A stretch of 64,000 nucleotides of DNA, from contig NZ_KB849239.1 in the NCBI RefSeq assembly GCF_000368085.1, positions 2,161,359 to 2,225,358 on the forward strand, given 5' to 3'. How positions within the stretch are numbered: the first letter of the stretch is position 1; each line of letters starts with the position of its first letter. Made by a program: the position numbers and the translations under genes. The stretch comes from Acinetobacter nosocomialis NIPH 2119. Lineage in GTDB: Bacteria; Pseudomonadota; Gammaproteobacteria; Pseudomonadales; Moraxellaceae. The notes beneath the pieces were generated by a model. That model had not been told where the DNA came from. It worked only from the letters and a program-made list of their open reading frames with translations, and ran no database searches. Below, piece by piece: positions 38,849 to 48,108 of this stretch.

Positions 38849-40474
38849 ATGAAAAGTTTTAAAGTTGCCCTTGCTCAGTTTTCTCCGCATATTGGCAATA
38901 TTGACTCAAACACCCAAAAGATGATTGAGCAAGCAAATCAGGCGAAAAAACAAGATGCTGACCTGATTATTTTTCCTGAGCTTTCTGTGATTGGTTATCC
39001 AGCTGAAGACTTATTGTTACGTCCAAATTTAAATAAACGTATGCAAAAGGCTTTTGCTCAACTTAGCGAAGTTAAAGATATTGTGATGGTTTTCGGCTTC
39101 GTAAACCAGACAGAAGATGGTCAACGTTATAATTCAGCTGCTGTCATGAAAGACGGTCAGGTTTTAGGTGTCTTCAATAAACATAACTTGCCAAACTATG
39201 GCGTTTTTGATGAAAAACGTTATTTCCAAAAAGGCCATCAGCACTTGGTATTTGAGTACTTAGGTCATAAGTTTGGTGTACTCATTTGTGAAGATATCTG
39301 GTCAATCAATACAGTAAAACAATTAAGCCAATTAAATGTTGATACTGTACTTGTGCTTAATTCATCTCCATATGAAGTGGGTAAACCACAGCATCGTAAA
39401 CAGACATTAAGTGAGCTTGCAAAGCAGCTTCATTTAAACATTGTTTATGTCAACCAAGTTGGTGGGCAAGATGATTTAATTTTTGATGGCACAAGTTTTG
39501 TCAGCAACCAAAATGGTGAAATTGCTTTACAAGCGCCAAGCTTTAAAGAAGACCTGTATATAGCTGAATTTGACCGCGATACAAAATTATATAAGGTCAC
39601 CGAGTCTGCTCCTGCATTGGAAACTTTTGCAGAGATCTATCAAGGCTTAGTCATGGCAACACGTGACTATGTAGAGCGCTCAGGTTTTCCTGGAGTAATT
39701 TTAGGTCTTTCTGGCGGTATTGACTCTGCCCTTACGCTCGCTATTGCAGTTGATGCAATCGGTGCTGAAAGAGTTCAAGCTGTGATGATGCCTTATACCT
39801 ACACTTCTCAAATTAGTGTAGAAGATGCAGCTGAACAAGCTCGCCGTATGGGCGTGACTTTCGGTATTGCTGAAATCCACTCAATCGTAAATAGCTTCAT
39901 GCAAACTTTATATCCGTTCTTTGGTAATTCACCAGCCGATGCGACTGAAGAAAATTTACAAGCGCGCGCTCGTGGTACATTGCTTATGGGCTTATCTAAC
40001 AAGTTTGGTAATTTAGTCCTTTCTACAGGTAATAAATCTGAACTTTCAGTTGGCTATTGCACACTTTATGGTGACATGGTGGGTGGCTTTGCTGTTCTCA
40101 AAGATGTTTATAAAACAATCGTGTTTGAATTAGCAAAATACCGTAATAGCTTAAGTGAAACTCCGGTTATTCCTGAGCGTGTGATTACTCGCCCACCTTC
40201 AGCAGAACTTCGTCCAGATCAAAAAGACCAAGATTCTTTACCAGCGTATGATGTATTGGATGCTATCCTTTATGCATACATTGAAGAAGATTTAGGTCAG
40301 GCAGACATTATTGCCAAAGGTTTTGATAAAGAAGTTGTTGAAAAAGTCATCCGTTTAGTTGATCGTAATGAATACAAACGTCGTCAAGGTGCGATTGGTC
40401 CGAGAATTACTTCTCGTGCATTTAGTCGCGAACGACGTTATCCGATTGTCAACGGTTGGACAGCGAATGACTGA
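38849..40474 (+). CDS. nadE: Glutamine-dependent NAD+ synthetase
   Basis: Final step of NAD synthesis: amidation of deamido-NAD with ATP and glutamine. The 541-residue protein fuses an N-terminal nitrilase-type glutaminase domain (about 1-260; catalytic Glu in FPELSVIGYPAEDLL, Lys near FNKHNLPNYGVFDE, Cys in LICEDIW) to the C-terminal synthetase with the P-loop SGGIDS at 288-293. This is the long form; short NadE uses ammonia. The downstream helical gene overlaps its last eight bases. Confidence 0.96.
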   Translation: MKSFKVALAQFSPHIGNIDSNTQKMIEQANQAKKQDADLIIFPELSVIGYPAEDLLLRPNLNKRMQKAFAQLSEVKDIVMVFGFVNQTEDGQRYNSAAVMKDGQVLGVFNKHNLPNYGVFDEKRYFQKGHQHLVFEYLGHKFGVLICEDIWSINTVKQLSQLNVDTVLVLNSSPYEVGKPQHRKQTLSELAKQLHLNIVYVNQVGGQDDLIFDGTSFVSNQNGEIALQAPSFKEDLYIAEFDRDTKLYKVTESAPALETFAEIYQGLVMATRDYVERSGFPGVILGLSGGIDSALTLAIAVDAIGAERVQAVMMPYTYTSQISVEDAAEQARRMGVTFGIAEIHSIVNSFMQTLYPFFGNSPADATEENLQARARGTLLMGLSNKFGNLVLSTGNKSELSVGYCTLYGDMVGGFAVLKDVYKTIVFELAKYRNSLSETPVIPERVITRPPSAELRPDQKDQDSLPAYDVLDAILYAYIEEDLGQADIIAKGFDKEVVEKVIRLVDRNEYKRRQGAIGPRITSRAFSRERRYPIVNGWTAND

Positions 40475-41495
40475 GCAGAAAAACTCATCAAAAACCACAG
40501 CACTTGCTCAAGCACTTTTGCTTGAGCAGGTGGAATTTTTCAAAAAACAATTATCGATAGAAAACTCACCTATTTATTTCCAGCAGTTCATTCAACTGTT
40601 TATGCAACATGCTGACGAAATTAAACTTTATGAAGTTGTAGATTTAGAACAATTACAAGCCGTTGTGAAACGCTATGCTTTTGAAATGCAGCTGGGTGCA
40701 GGCTTACTTGAGTTTATTGGGGAAATTGCACAGCGTATTTATTTATCTGCCATGAAATCTCCAATTCAGCTACAAGACTTGGTATCCGATCACCAGTTTG
40801 AAATGTGGCTTTCCAAGTTTTTGGAAATGGAGCATATCCCTCAATATCTAAATGAGTTTTTAAGAACCAGCCCTTCTGTTCAACAACTTTGCCAATATAT
40901 TGCTACTTCAACCTTAGAACAAAAATTACCTAAATTTCTAACTGCCACTACAGTGAATGACTACCATTTTGAATGGCAGCATAAACTTAAAAAATTCTCG
41001 TTTTTACAGCAACAACGTCTCGAGCACAAACTTGAAACTTGGATTGCTAGTTTTATTCATGAACAACTTACAGAATTAAGTCTTTTGTCGGCTGAAGATT
41101 TAGAAAGCTTGGTGCGTCATATCTGGGAAGATATTAGACATAAAAAAATGTATGAGTTTATGAAACAGCTCACTCCTCTCGATGTGGAAGAGTTCTTTGT
41201 TTTAATTTATGAATACTGGAAAGAATTACGTCAATCGCAATTTATGCAAGATCTTATTTTGTATGGCGTCGAAGTTTTTTATGATTTTTATAAAGACCAA
41301 AGCCTATTTGAAGTGTTAAGTGAGATTGGTTTAACCGAAACCGATTTACAAACTGAAGCTTTACGTTTTTATCCGAAGGTTATGGATGCCTTTAATGAGC
41401 ATGGTATTTTGGAACCGTTACTTCAAGCGCTCTTAGCTCCTTTTTATCAAAGCTCAAAAACACTCGATATGATTGAAAAACATTTTAATGAGTAA
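40467..41495 (+). CDS. Helical protein of unknown function, overlapping nadE
   Basis: Protein of 342 residues starting MTEQKNSSKTTALAQALLLEQVEFFKKQL, with no recognised family. It is rich in Leu, Gln, Glu, Phe and Tyr and predicted almost fully helical; no membrane helix, signal peptide or catalytic motif is evident. The ATG at 40467 lies inside the end of nadE in another frame (eight shared bases), which favours translational coupling. The frame extends further upstream, but inside nadE. A terminator shared with the convergent tRNA-Met follows. Confidence 0.65.
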   Translation: MTEQKNSSKTTALAQALLLEQVEFFKKQLSIENSPIYFQQFIQLFMQHADEIKLYEVVDLEQLQAVVKRYAFEMQLGAGLLEFIGEIAQRIYLSAMKSPIQLQDLVSDHQFEMWLSKFLEMEHIPQYLNEFLRTSPSVQQLCQYIATSTLEQKLPKFLTATTVNDYHFEWQHKLKKFSFLQQQRLEHKLETWIASFIHEQLTELSLLSAEDLESLVRHIWEDIRHKKMYEFMKQLTPLDVEEFFVLIYEYWKELRQSQFMQDLILYGVEVFYDFYKDQSLFEVLSEIGLTETDLQTEALRFYPKVMDAFNEHGILEPLLQALLAPFYQSSKTLDMIEKHFNE

Positions 41496-41510
41496 AAAAT
41501 AGATAAAAAG

Positions 41511-41532
41511 AAACCACGCAGGAGCGTGGTTT
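41511..41532. terminator. Terminator of tRNA-Met copy 1 (bidirectional)
   Basis: AAACCACGC, AGGA loop, GCGTGGTTT, with A/T tracts on both sides. It is also present, almost unchanged, beside copy 2. Confidence 0.82.
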
Positions 41533-41538
41533 TTAAAA

Positions 41539-41615
41539 TGGTGGCTATGACGAGACTTGAACTTGTGACCCCCGCATTATGAGTGCGGTGCTCTAACCAA
41601 CTGAGCTACATAGCC
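41539..41615 (-). tRNA. tRNA-Met (CAU, elongator), copy 1
   Basis: 77-base cloverleaf with encoded CCA. The acceptor GGCTATG pairs with CATAGCC, the anticodon stem is CCGCA/TGCGG and the loop CTCATAA (anticodon CAU). It closely resembles E. coli elongator tRNA-Met rather than initiator or tRNA-Ile2. Seen again at 51690-51766. Confidence 0.95.
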
Positions 41616-41630
41616 GTAAACTGTGTGCGC

Positions 41631-41659
41631 ATTATCTATAGTTCTGTATAGCAGGTCAA
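41631..41659 (-). promoter_or_regulatory. Promoter of tRNA-Met copy 1
   Basis: Minus strand -35 TTGACC, 17-base spacer, -10 GATAAT, 15 bases before the tRNA 5' end. Confidence 0.7.
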
Positions 41660-41684
41660 TACTTCAAAACTCTTAATGCCCACC

Positions 41685-41727
41685 AAATGAACAAATATGA
41701 TTCAGATCATCATTATTTGTTCATTTT
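41685..41727. terminator. Hairpin downstream of cntB
   Basis: AAATGAACAAATA pairs with TATTTGTTCATTT. The T-run is on the plus strand; on the minus strand the run after the stem is short, so efficiency for the cnt operon is uncertain. Confidence 0.5.
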
Positions 41728-41772
41728 TTAGCAAATTCATACTTTAAACAATTGATCGGCCACAGAAATATA

Positions 41773-42729
41773 TTAAAGATCTAATACTAGTTTTTTACCT
41801 TTTGCTCTTGATACACAAATCATCATGCTCTTCTGTGAAGCCTTTTCGGCATCACTTAAGTATTGATCGAAGTGTTCTGCTTCACCTTCTAAAATAGCCG
41901 TTTCACATGTACCACAAACCCCTTCTCGGCATAGACATTCCACATCAATATTTAATGTCTCAATGGCTTGTAAAATAGTCTGATTACTTTGTATTTCAAT
42001 TTCCTGATTAGATTTGGCAAGTACCACCGTAAATGCCTCACCATCTTCAGGAACTGTTGAGGCAAATTGTTCCCAGTGAATGTATTCATCGCGGTAACGG
42101 TGCTTGTTACAACAATCAATCACCGCATCAATCATAGGTTTAGGTCCACATACATATACATGTGTGCCTTTTGGTTGCGATGAAATTAATTCGTCTAAGT
42201 TAAGCATGCTGCCTTCTGAATCAACATAACTAAATACGTGCTCTGGATGTTTTTGCTTTAATTCATCAAGTAAAGCCGCGTGTTCAGGTGAACGGTAAGC
42301 ATAATGTAGCTCAAAGTCAGCACCACGTGCCACAAGCTCATCCATTTGCGGTAAAAACGGTGTAATACCAATACCACCTGCAATTAAGATATGTTTAGTA
42401 CCTGTTTCAGCTAGCGGGAATAAATTTTTTGGTTCTGATATCTGGATTTCACAGCCTTCATTGCACTGATCATGCATGAAAACTGATCCCCCCTTACCTT
42501 CAACATCCTTACGAACACAGACTTGATAAGTTGATAAGTCTTGCGTACAGCCCATCAATGAGTAAGCATTGGAAAGTTGATCATTCATTTTGACAATAAT
42601 ATGGCTTCCCCCACTAAATCGAGGAAAGTTCTGCCCATCTTGACGTTTGAACGTAAACCGTTTGATTAAAGGGGTTAGCTGTTCCACACGAGTAACAACT
42701 GCTGGGAACATTTCATAATGACTAGCCAT
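41773..42729 (-). CDS. cntB: Carnitine monooxygenase reductase CntB
   Basis: Reductase that passes electrons from NAD(P)H to the CntA oxygenase. The 318-residue protein has an N-terminal flavin-binding domain (FSGGSHIIVKMN, SNAYSLMG), an NAD-binding domain with AGGIGITPFLPQMDEL and YVCGPKPMIDAV, and a C-terminal plant-type [2Fe-2S] ferredoxin domain with cysteines in CLCREGVCGTCETAILEG and a later MMICVSRAKG. This FNR-[2Fe-2S] architecture is that of the YeaX/CntB family. Last gene of the carnitine operon, after the aldehyde dehydrogenase. Confidence 0.92.
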   Translation of the reverse strand: MASHYEMFPAVVTRVEQLTPLIKRFTFKRQDGQNFPRFSGGSHIIVKMNDQLSNAYSLMGCTQDLSTYQVCVRKDVEGKGGSVFMHDQCNEGCEIQISEPKNLFPLAETGTKHILIAGGIGITPFLPQMDELVARGADFELHYAYRSPEHAALLDELKQKHPEHVFSYVDSEGSMLNLDELISSQPKGTHVYVCGPKPMIDAVIDCCNKHRYRDEYIHWEQFASTVPEDGEAFTVVLAKSNQEIEIQSNQTILQAIETLNIDVECLCREGVCGTCETAILEGEAEHFDQYLSDAEKASQKSMMICVSRAKGKKLVLDL

Positions 42730-42776
42730 ATTAGAATCCTTCTTTTACCGCATATTCTTGTTGTTAGGGCTTATCC

Positions 42777-44228
42777 TTAAAGCCCTAAACACATGTATTT
42801 AATAGTCATGAATTCTTCAAGACCATATTTTGAACCTTCACGTCCAACGCCTGATTGCTTCACACCACCAAATGGTACAACTTCATTTGAAATTGCTGTG
42901 GCATTCATACCGACCATTCCATATTCAAGCTGTTCCGACACTCGCCATAAACGTGAAATATTTTCGCTATACACATACGCTGCCAAACCGAAAATCGTGT
43001 CATTTGCTTGAGCAACCACATCTGCTTCATCTGTAAAACGAATAAGCGGCGCAACTGGACCAAAAATTTCTTCTTGGACAATTTCCATTGTACGGTCGAC
43101 ATTAGTTAAAACTGATGGTTCATAAAAGGTTTGACCTAAAGCATGCTGCTTACCACCACAGGCAACCTTAGCACCTTTACTCACCGCATCATCAATTAAC
43201 TGCTGTGCTTTCAAAACTGCTTTTTCATTAATTAATGGGCCAATTTGTACGCCATCTTCAAGTCCATTACCGACTTTAAATTTTTGTACTTCTTGTACAA
43301 ACTTCTCGGCAAAAGCTTGATAAATATTGTCATGTACATAAATGCGGTTAGCACAAACACAGGTCTGGCCTGCATTACGGAACTTGGCAAAAATCGCGCC
43401 TTGTACAGCTTTATCTAAATCGGCATCATCAAACACAATCAGAGGAGCATTTCCGCCTAACTCAAGCGCCAATTTTTTAATGGTGCTTGAACACTGCTGC
43501 ATTAGTAAACGGCCCACTGGCGTTGAACCAGTAAAAGTTAACTTCTTCACTTTTTCATGTGAAGTAAATACCGAGCCAATTTCTTGAGATTTACCAGTAA
43601 CAACATTAATCACACCAGCTGGTATACCCGCCTTTTCTGCAAGCTTTGCAATCGCTAATGCACAGTAAGGTGTTTCATTGGCTGGCTTAATCACGACCGT
43701 ACAACCCGCTGCTAAAGCTGGCGCTGCTTTACGGGTAATCATGGCAATTGGGAAATTCCACGGCGTAATCGCAGCCACGACACCCACAGGTTCTTTACTA
43801 ATAATAAAACGCTGCTGTTTATTTACGGTTGGAATCACATCACCATAAATACGCTTGCCTTCTTCGGCAAACCATTGAATAAATGATGCAGCATAGCGAA
43901 CCTCACCTTTTGCTTCTGCTAAAGGCTTGCCTTGCTCAATGGTCATGATTAAAGCAAGTTCATCGGTATGATCGAGAACCAGTTTATGCCAAGCCAACAA
44001 GATATCAGCACGATTTTGGGCAGTTAAAGCTTTCCAACTTTGTAAAGCCATATAGGCAGCTTCAACTGCTTGCGTTGCCTCTGCCGCTCCCATATTCGGA
44101 ATTGTGCCAATTTCTTCCCCTGTAGCTGGGTTACTCACCGGAACAGTCGCATTCGACTGTGCAGCTAGCCATTGCCCATTAATATAGGCTTGTTGCTGAA
44201 ATAGTTCAGTACTTTGTAAACTCGACAT
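42777..44228 (-). CDS. Aldehyde dehydrogenase, probable malic semialdehyde dehydrogenase
   Basis: NAD(P)-dependent aldehyde dehydrogenase of 483 residues, closest in pattern to succinate semialdehyde dehydrogenases (GabD). Key residues are the WNFPIAMITRK motif, KPANETPYCAL, the general base Glu in LELGGNAPLIVF and the nucleophile Cys in FRNAGQTCVCANR. Its place between cntA and cntB makes malic semialdehyde, the CntAB product, the likely substrate, giving D-malate for the dehydrogenase encoded at the operon head. Substrate assignment is inference from context. Confidence 0.85.
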   Translation of the reverse strand: MSSLQSTELFQQQAYINGQWLAAQSNATVPVSNPATGEEIGTIPNMGAAEATQAVEAAYMALQSWKALTAQNRADILLAWHKLVLDHTDELALIMTIEQGKPLAEAKGEVRYAASFIQWFAEEGKRIYGDVIPTVNKQQRFIISKEPVGVVAAITPWNFPIAMITRKAAPALAAGCTVVIKPANETPYCALAIAKLAEKAGIPAGVINVVTGKSQEIGSVFTSHEKVKKLTFTGSTPVGRLLMQQCSSTIKKLALELGGNAPLIVFDDADLDKAVQGAIFAKFRNAGQTCVCANRIYVHDNIYQAFAEKFVQEVQKFKVGNGLEDGVQIGPLINEKAVLKAQQLIDDAVSKGAKVACGGKQHALGQTFYEPSVLTNVDRTMEIVQEEIFGPVAPLIRFTDEADVVAQANDTIFGLAAYVYSENISRLWRVSEQLEYGMVGMNATAISNEVVPFGGVKQSGVGREGSKYGLEEFMTIKYMCLGL

Positions 44229-44291
44229 ATCATCTTCCTAACTGAAGAATCAGGTGTAAGTGATCTTTACACCTGAATAAATCCATTTGTT

Positions 44292-45407
44292 TTATTTATG
44301 ATGCTGCGCCACTAAATGTTGGAAGTAGGCAATACCATGCTCACTAATCCCTGAGCGTTGCTTGTCAGTCATAATACGACCTTGGCCACGATAACCACGT
44401 GATTTCAAACCACGTTGCACACTTTCAACCAAGTTCAAATCTTCAGGACGGAATACATTGCGATACCACTCAATCAAATCTTTTTGATCTTGAGTAAGCT
44501 CTTCATTTGTAAAGTAAATATCGTAATGCTGCAAAGTTGTTTCTGCATCAACTGGAAACTCATAGATCACAGTCATGAAGTTGCTGCCCGGTGGTACGTT
44601 GAACATGGTACAAGGCCAAGTCCAGAACCCATGAAACTCAGGATCTGTTACTGATGGATCAAGCTTAAATGACTTCTCAGATGAACGCGCAAAACCGTAC
44701 TGTAATGTCCAGTTTTGATGTGTGGTGTGCCAATATTTGTCGACTTGTACTGAGTCAGCAAAGCCCGGATGTGCAGGCCCACAGTGATAACATTCTAAGT
44801 AGTTATCGACAATAACTTTCCAGTTTGCTGGCGTTTCTGTTACAAAACGAGCCGCCAATTTCAAATCTTTAATTACGCTACATGCTTGATTTAAACGCTC
44901 AGCAAAGCCTGGAAGCTGGTCTTCTACACAAGTCGCATTTTCATCCATATTAATGAAAACAAAACCTGCATATTCCTCGACTTTTAAAGGCACCATACTT
45001 GAGTTTTCTTTATCGAAAGATTCAACATGGTCACAATTACGTGCCAATGCCAAGCTACCGTCTAGCTTGAAAGTCCATGCATGATATGGACAAGTAATGA
45101 CATTTTTTGCTTTACCACTGCCACTTAAAAGCTCATGGCCTCGGTGTGGACACACATTATAAAACGCACGTAGAACACTATCTTTACCGCGAATGATGAC
45201 AATATTTTCACCAATTACTTTACGGGTAATATAGTCATTTGGCTGAGCCAACTCACTGCCATGTGCAACACAAATCCAGCTTTTAGCAAAGATTGATTCT
45301 TTTTCATGCTCATAAACTTGAGATGAAGTATAGAAAACTTTAGGGAAAGTCCATGCAACATCTGGGTTTGCGCAAAAATCTTCAGGTAATTTTTCAACTG
45401 CACTCAT
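44292..45407 (-). CDS. cntA: Carnitine monooxygenase oxygenase subunit CntA
   Basis: Rieske-type oxygenase that cleaves L-carnitine to trimethylamine and malic semialdehyde. The 371-residue protein has the Rieske ligands in NVCPHRGHELL and ITCPYHAWTF, and a mononuclear iron site in LECYHCGPAHPGF. At residue 205 a glutamate occupies the bridging position held by aspartate in most Rieske oxygenases; Glu205 is the distinguishing residue of CntA/YeaW. Electrons come from CntB. The neighbouring BCCT transporter and dehydrogenases support carnitine as substrate. Confidence 0.94.
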   Translation of the reverse strand: MSAVEKLPEDFCANPDVAWTFPKVFYTSSQVYEHEKESIFAKSWICVAHGSELAQPNDYITRKVIGENIVIIRGKDSVLRAFYNVCPHRGHELLSGSGKAKNVITCPYHAWTFKLDGSLALARNCDHVESFDKENSSMVPLKVEEYAGFVFINMDENATCVEDQLPGFAERLNQACSVIKDLKLAARFVTETPANWKVIVDNYLECYHCGPAHPGFADSVQVDKYWHTTHQNWTLQYGFARSSEKSFKLDPSVTDPEFHGFWTWPCTMFNVPPGSNFMTVIYEFPVDAETTLQHYDIYFTNEELTQDQKDLIEWYRNVFRPEDLNLVESVQRGLKSRGYRGQGRIMTDKQRSGISEHGIAYFQHLVAQHHK

Positions 45408-45449
45408 GTTTTTACTCCATTAAATTCTTTTCGTCCAAATGACTCGATA

Positions 45450-46424
45450 TTAAATTGATGTCTTTTCGGCACTACTCAACATGCGGCTTATTGCACTTAG
45501 CATGTTTTGATATAAATGTTGAACTTCCGGACAGTCACGCATCAGACGTAAACTGCCATGTAATAAACCTTTACCTAAATGAAATTCGTTAGGGATGCCT
45601 GCTTGTTCCAGTTTTTGGGTAAAGAGATAACCGTCATCACTTAAAGGGTCATACTCTGCAACTGCCACAAAACTTGTAGGCATATCTGAAAAATCAGTTG
45701 CCAATAAAGGTGCTAGACGTAAATCCTGCCACTCTTGTGAATTCGGTGCATATTCCTTTAAATAAAAATGCATATCTTCAGCCGTTAACAACGGTGCATG
45801 GGCGTGCTTTTGCACGGCTGGGGTATCAAATGCTGTCGTTAAACATGGATAAACCAATGCCAGCCCTTGAGCTTGCAAACCACTATGTTGTAGATCTACT
45901 GCAAGAGCGGCTGCTAAATTACCGCCTGCGCTATCACCTGCTAGAACGATATTTTCGCTATCGATTTGCCAAGCTGAACCATGCTGTTTAAGCCATTGAT
46001 ATACCGCTAAACAATCTTCAAAAGCTGCAGGAAAATGATGTTCTGGTGCTAAGCGGTAATCTACACCAATGACAACTGCATTTAAGTCCTGACATAAATA
46101 ACTGGTAATAAACTCATGTGAATCGAGTCCACCGACCATCCAACCACCGCCATGTAAATACAACACACTTGGCCAACCAGCTTCAGGTCGATTTGTTTTT
46201 GGTAAATACACACGAACAGGAACTTGATGCTCATCATTTGCAACAACTCGGTCTTCTACTTCAATCTTGCCATCACGTGGCAAAGTGTAGTGTCGGCACA
46301 TCGCGTCATATGCTGCACGAATTGAGTCAATATTTGCATCTGCTGGTGAATAAATGCTGCTCCAGTACACTAGGCTTTGCATTTCTTCACTTAAGACATA
46401 AGTAGTCTGTTCACGTGTCGTCAT
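45450..46424 (-). CDS. Alpha/beta hydrolase (HSL-type esterase) in the carnitine operon
   Basis: Esterase of 324 residues from the hormone-sensitive lipase group. It has the oxyanion motif LHGGGWMVGG, the nucleophile Ser in AGDSAGGNLAAA, the acid in AEYDPLSDDG and the catalytic His in GLLHGSLRL. It sits 42 bases upstream of cntA and 11 bases after the BCCT gene, within the operon. A role in releasing carnitine from short-chain acylcarnitines would fit, but substrate is not visible in sequence. Confidence 0.88.
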   Translation of the reverse strand: MTTREQTTYVLSEEMQSLVYWSSIYSPADANIDSIRAAYDAMCRHYTLPRDGKIEVEDRVVANDEHQVPVRVYLPKTNRPEAGWPSVLYLHGGGWMVGGLDSHEFITSYLCQDLNAVVIGVDYRLAPEHHFPAAFEDCLAVYQWLKQHGSAWQIDSENIVLAGDSAGGNLAAALAVDLQHSGLQAQGLALVYPCLTTAFDTPAVQKHAHAPLLTAEDMHFYLKEYAPNSQEWQDLRLAPLLATDFSDMPTSFVAVAEYDPLSDDGYLFTQKLEQAGIPNEFHLGKGLLHGSLRLMRDCPEVQHLYQNMLSAISRMLSSAEKTSI

Positions 46425-46435
46425 TACCGTTCCCT

Positions 46436-48088
46436 CTAGCTGGTTTTTCTATCCAGTTTGATTGAGCTTGCAAGCTCAAGCTGCATCCGTTTTGCATGTT
46501 CATCTTGAGACTGGTTTAAACCAATTTCCGCATCATCATAACCTTGTTGCTCAATTAAATGCGATGGGACTTTGGCATAATCCTGAATTAGCCATTTCAC
46601 TAAGCCATAGGTTTGAATCAGAATAATCACGATGAATGGTAAAGCCGTCACAATAGTTGCCGTTTTCATGGTGTCTAATGGTGCTTTACTAAAAATCATA
46701 GCAATTGGAACTAAAGTCAGCATGACACACCAGAACAGACGAGCGTTTGGCGATGGATCTTGTCCTTCACTTAAACCGCGTGTACATGTTGCTGAAACCG
46801 CATATCCGACCGCATCCATATGCGCTGCCAAGAACACCACCATGATGCCGAGGAAAATCCACATCATTAATTTTCCGGCAGGTAACAGACTGAGCAATTG
46901 ACCAATCGCAACCTCACCACCCTGTTGACTTAAGATTTGCGGTACATTGACAGCCCCATGAATAAAGCTATAAACGCTGTAGTTTTCAAACACACCAAAG
47001 ATGAACCAAAGACCGACACTGCCGCCAATTACCATGGCAAAGATCACTTCTTTAATGGTACGACCTTTAGAAACACGCGTTACAAAGAGTGCCACACCCG
47101 GTGCATATGAAATCCACCATAACCAGTAGAAAACAGTCCATTCTCGAGTAAACTTGCCGTCACCCATTGGGTCGGTAAACAAACTCATATCGACAAAGTT
47201 GGTTGCCATTAACCCAAAACTCATTAATGAGTTATTCAAAATGAACTGAGTCGGACCAAAGCAAAGTACATAAATTGCAAATAACACTACACCCAAACAC
47301 ACCATATGGCTTAAACGCTGCATGCCCTTGTCCATACCTACATAAGAACTTAGTGCGAACAGAACTGAAACTGCCAAAATAATGATAACCTTGGTCATAA
47401 AGGTATTTGGAATACCTGTGAGCTGAGACAAAATATTGGTAAATGTCACGGCAGTGAGTACCAATGAGATCGTCAATGCGCCAAACATGCAAAGCAAGAA
47501 CATTAAGTCGACTAAACGACCAACCACGCCAGTTGATTTAAAACCTGTCACAGCCTCAATTACTGAAGCTAAGCTTAATCCCTTGTTTTTTCTCACATGA
47601 TAGCTGTAGCACAAAGAAATTGATGCCAAAGCATAAATTGCCCAAGCACTTAAGCCAGAATGAAAAAACGAGTAAGCCACGCTATATTTCAATGCTTCTG
47701 CTGACTCAGGCGGTAAGCTCAAACCCGGAGTTTGATAATAGTAAGCCCAGTCCAAAAAGCCCCAGTACAGTGTGGAAGAACCAATACCTGACAAGATGAA
47801 CATAAAAATCCATGACATTGTGCTGTATTGAGGTTTTCCTTCTCCAAGCTTAATTTTTCCGTATTTACTAAAGGCAAGACCAAAAGTAAAAATGATGGCT
47901 AAAAAAGCAAACAGTAATACTGGGGTTGTAAATACCGATGTCGTCCATTGCATCCACGTTGCAGCAATCTTGATCGACTCTTGCGAATAAATCGCCAAAC
48001 CAGCAACTGAAATAAATACAAACAGTAAGCTAGTTACGGCAAGAACTTTATCCGTATAAATTTTTGTGTTTTGATTATCCATATCCAT
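46436..48088 (-). CDS. BCCT family transporter, probable carnitine importer
   Basis: Betaine/carnitine/choline transporter of 550 residues with 12 predicted membrane helices. The substrate-binding family motif is clear in WTVFYWLWWISYAPGVALFVTRVSKGRTIKEVI. N- and C-terminal tails are moderate, unlike the long regulatory tails of osmosensing BetP. With dmlA upstream and cntA downstream, carnitine or a related trimethylammonium compound is the likely substrate. It begins 20 bases after the dmlA-like gene. Confidence 0.9.
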   Translation of the reverse strand: MDMDNQNTKIYTDKVLAVTSLLFVFISVAGLAIYSQESIKIAATWMQWTTSVFTTPVLLFAFLAIIFTFGLAFSKYGKIKLGEGKPQYSTMSWIFMFILSGIGSSTLYWGFLDWAYYYQTPGLSLPPESAEALKYSVAYSFFHSGLSAWAIYALASISLCYSYHVRKNKGLSLASVIEAVTGFKSTGVVGRLVDLMFLLCMFGALTISLVLTAVTFTNILSQLTGIPNTFMTKVIIILAVSVLFALSSYVGMDKGMQRLSHMVCLGVVLFAIYVLCFGPTQFILNNSLMSFGLMATNFVDMSLFTDPMGDGKFTREWTVFYWLWWISYAPGVALFVTRVSKGRTIKEVIFAMVIGGSVGLWFIFGVFENYSVYSFIHGAVNVPQILSQQGGEVAIGQLLSLLPAGKLMMWIFLGIMVVFLAAHMDAVGYAVSATCTRGLSEGQDPSPNARLFWCVMLTLVPIAMIFSKAPLDTMKTATIVTALPFIVIILIQTYGLVKWLIQDYAKVPSHLIEQQGYDDAEIGLNQSQDEHAKRMQLELASSIKLDRKTS

Positions 48089-48108
48089 ACATCCATTTTT
48101 GGATGGCG

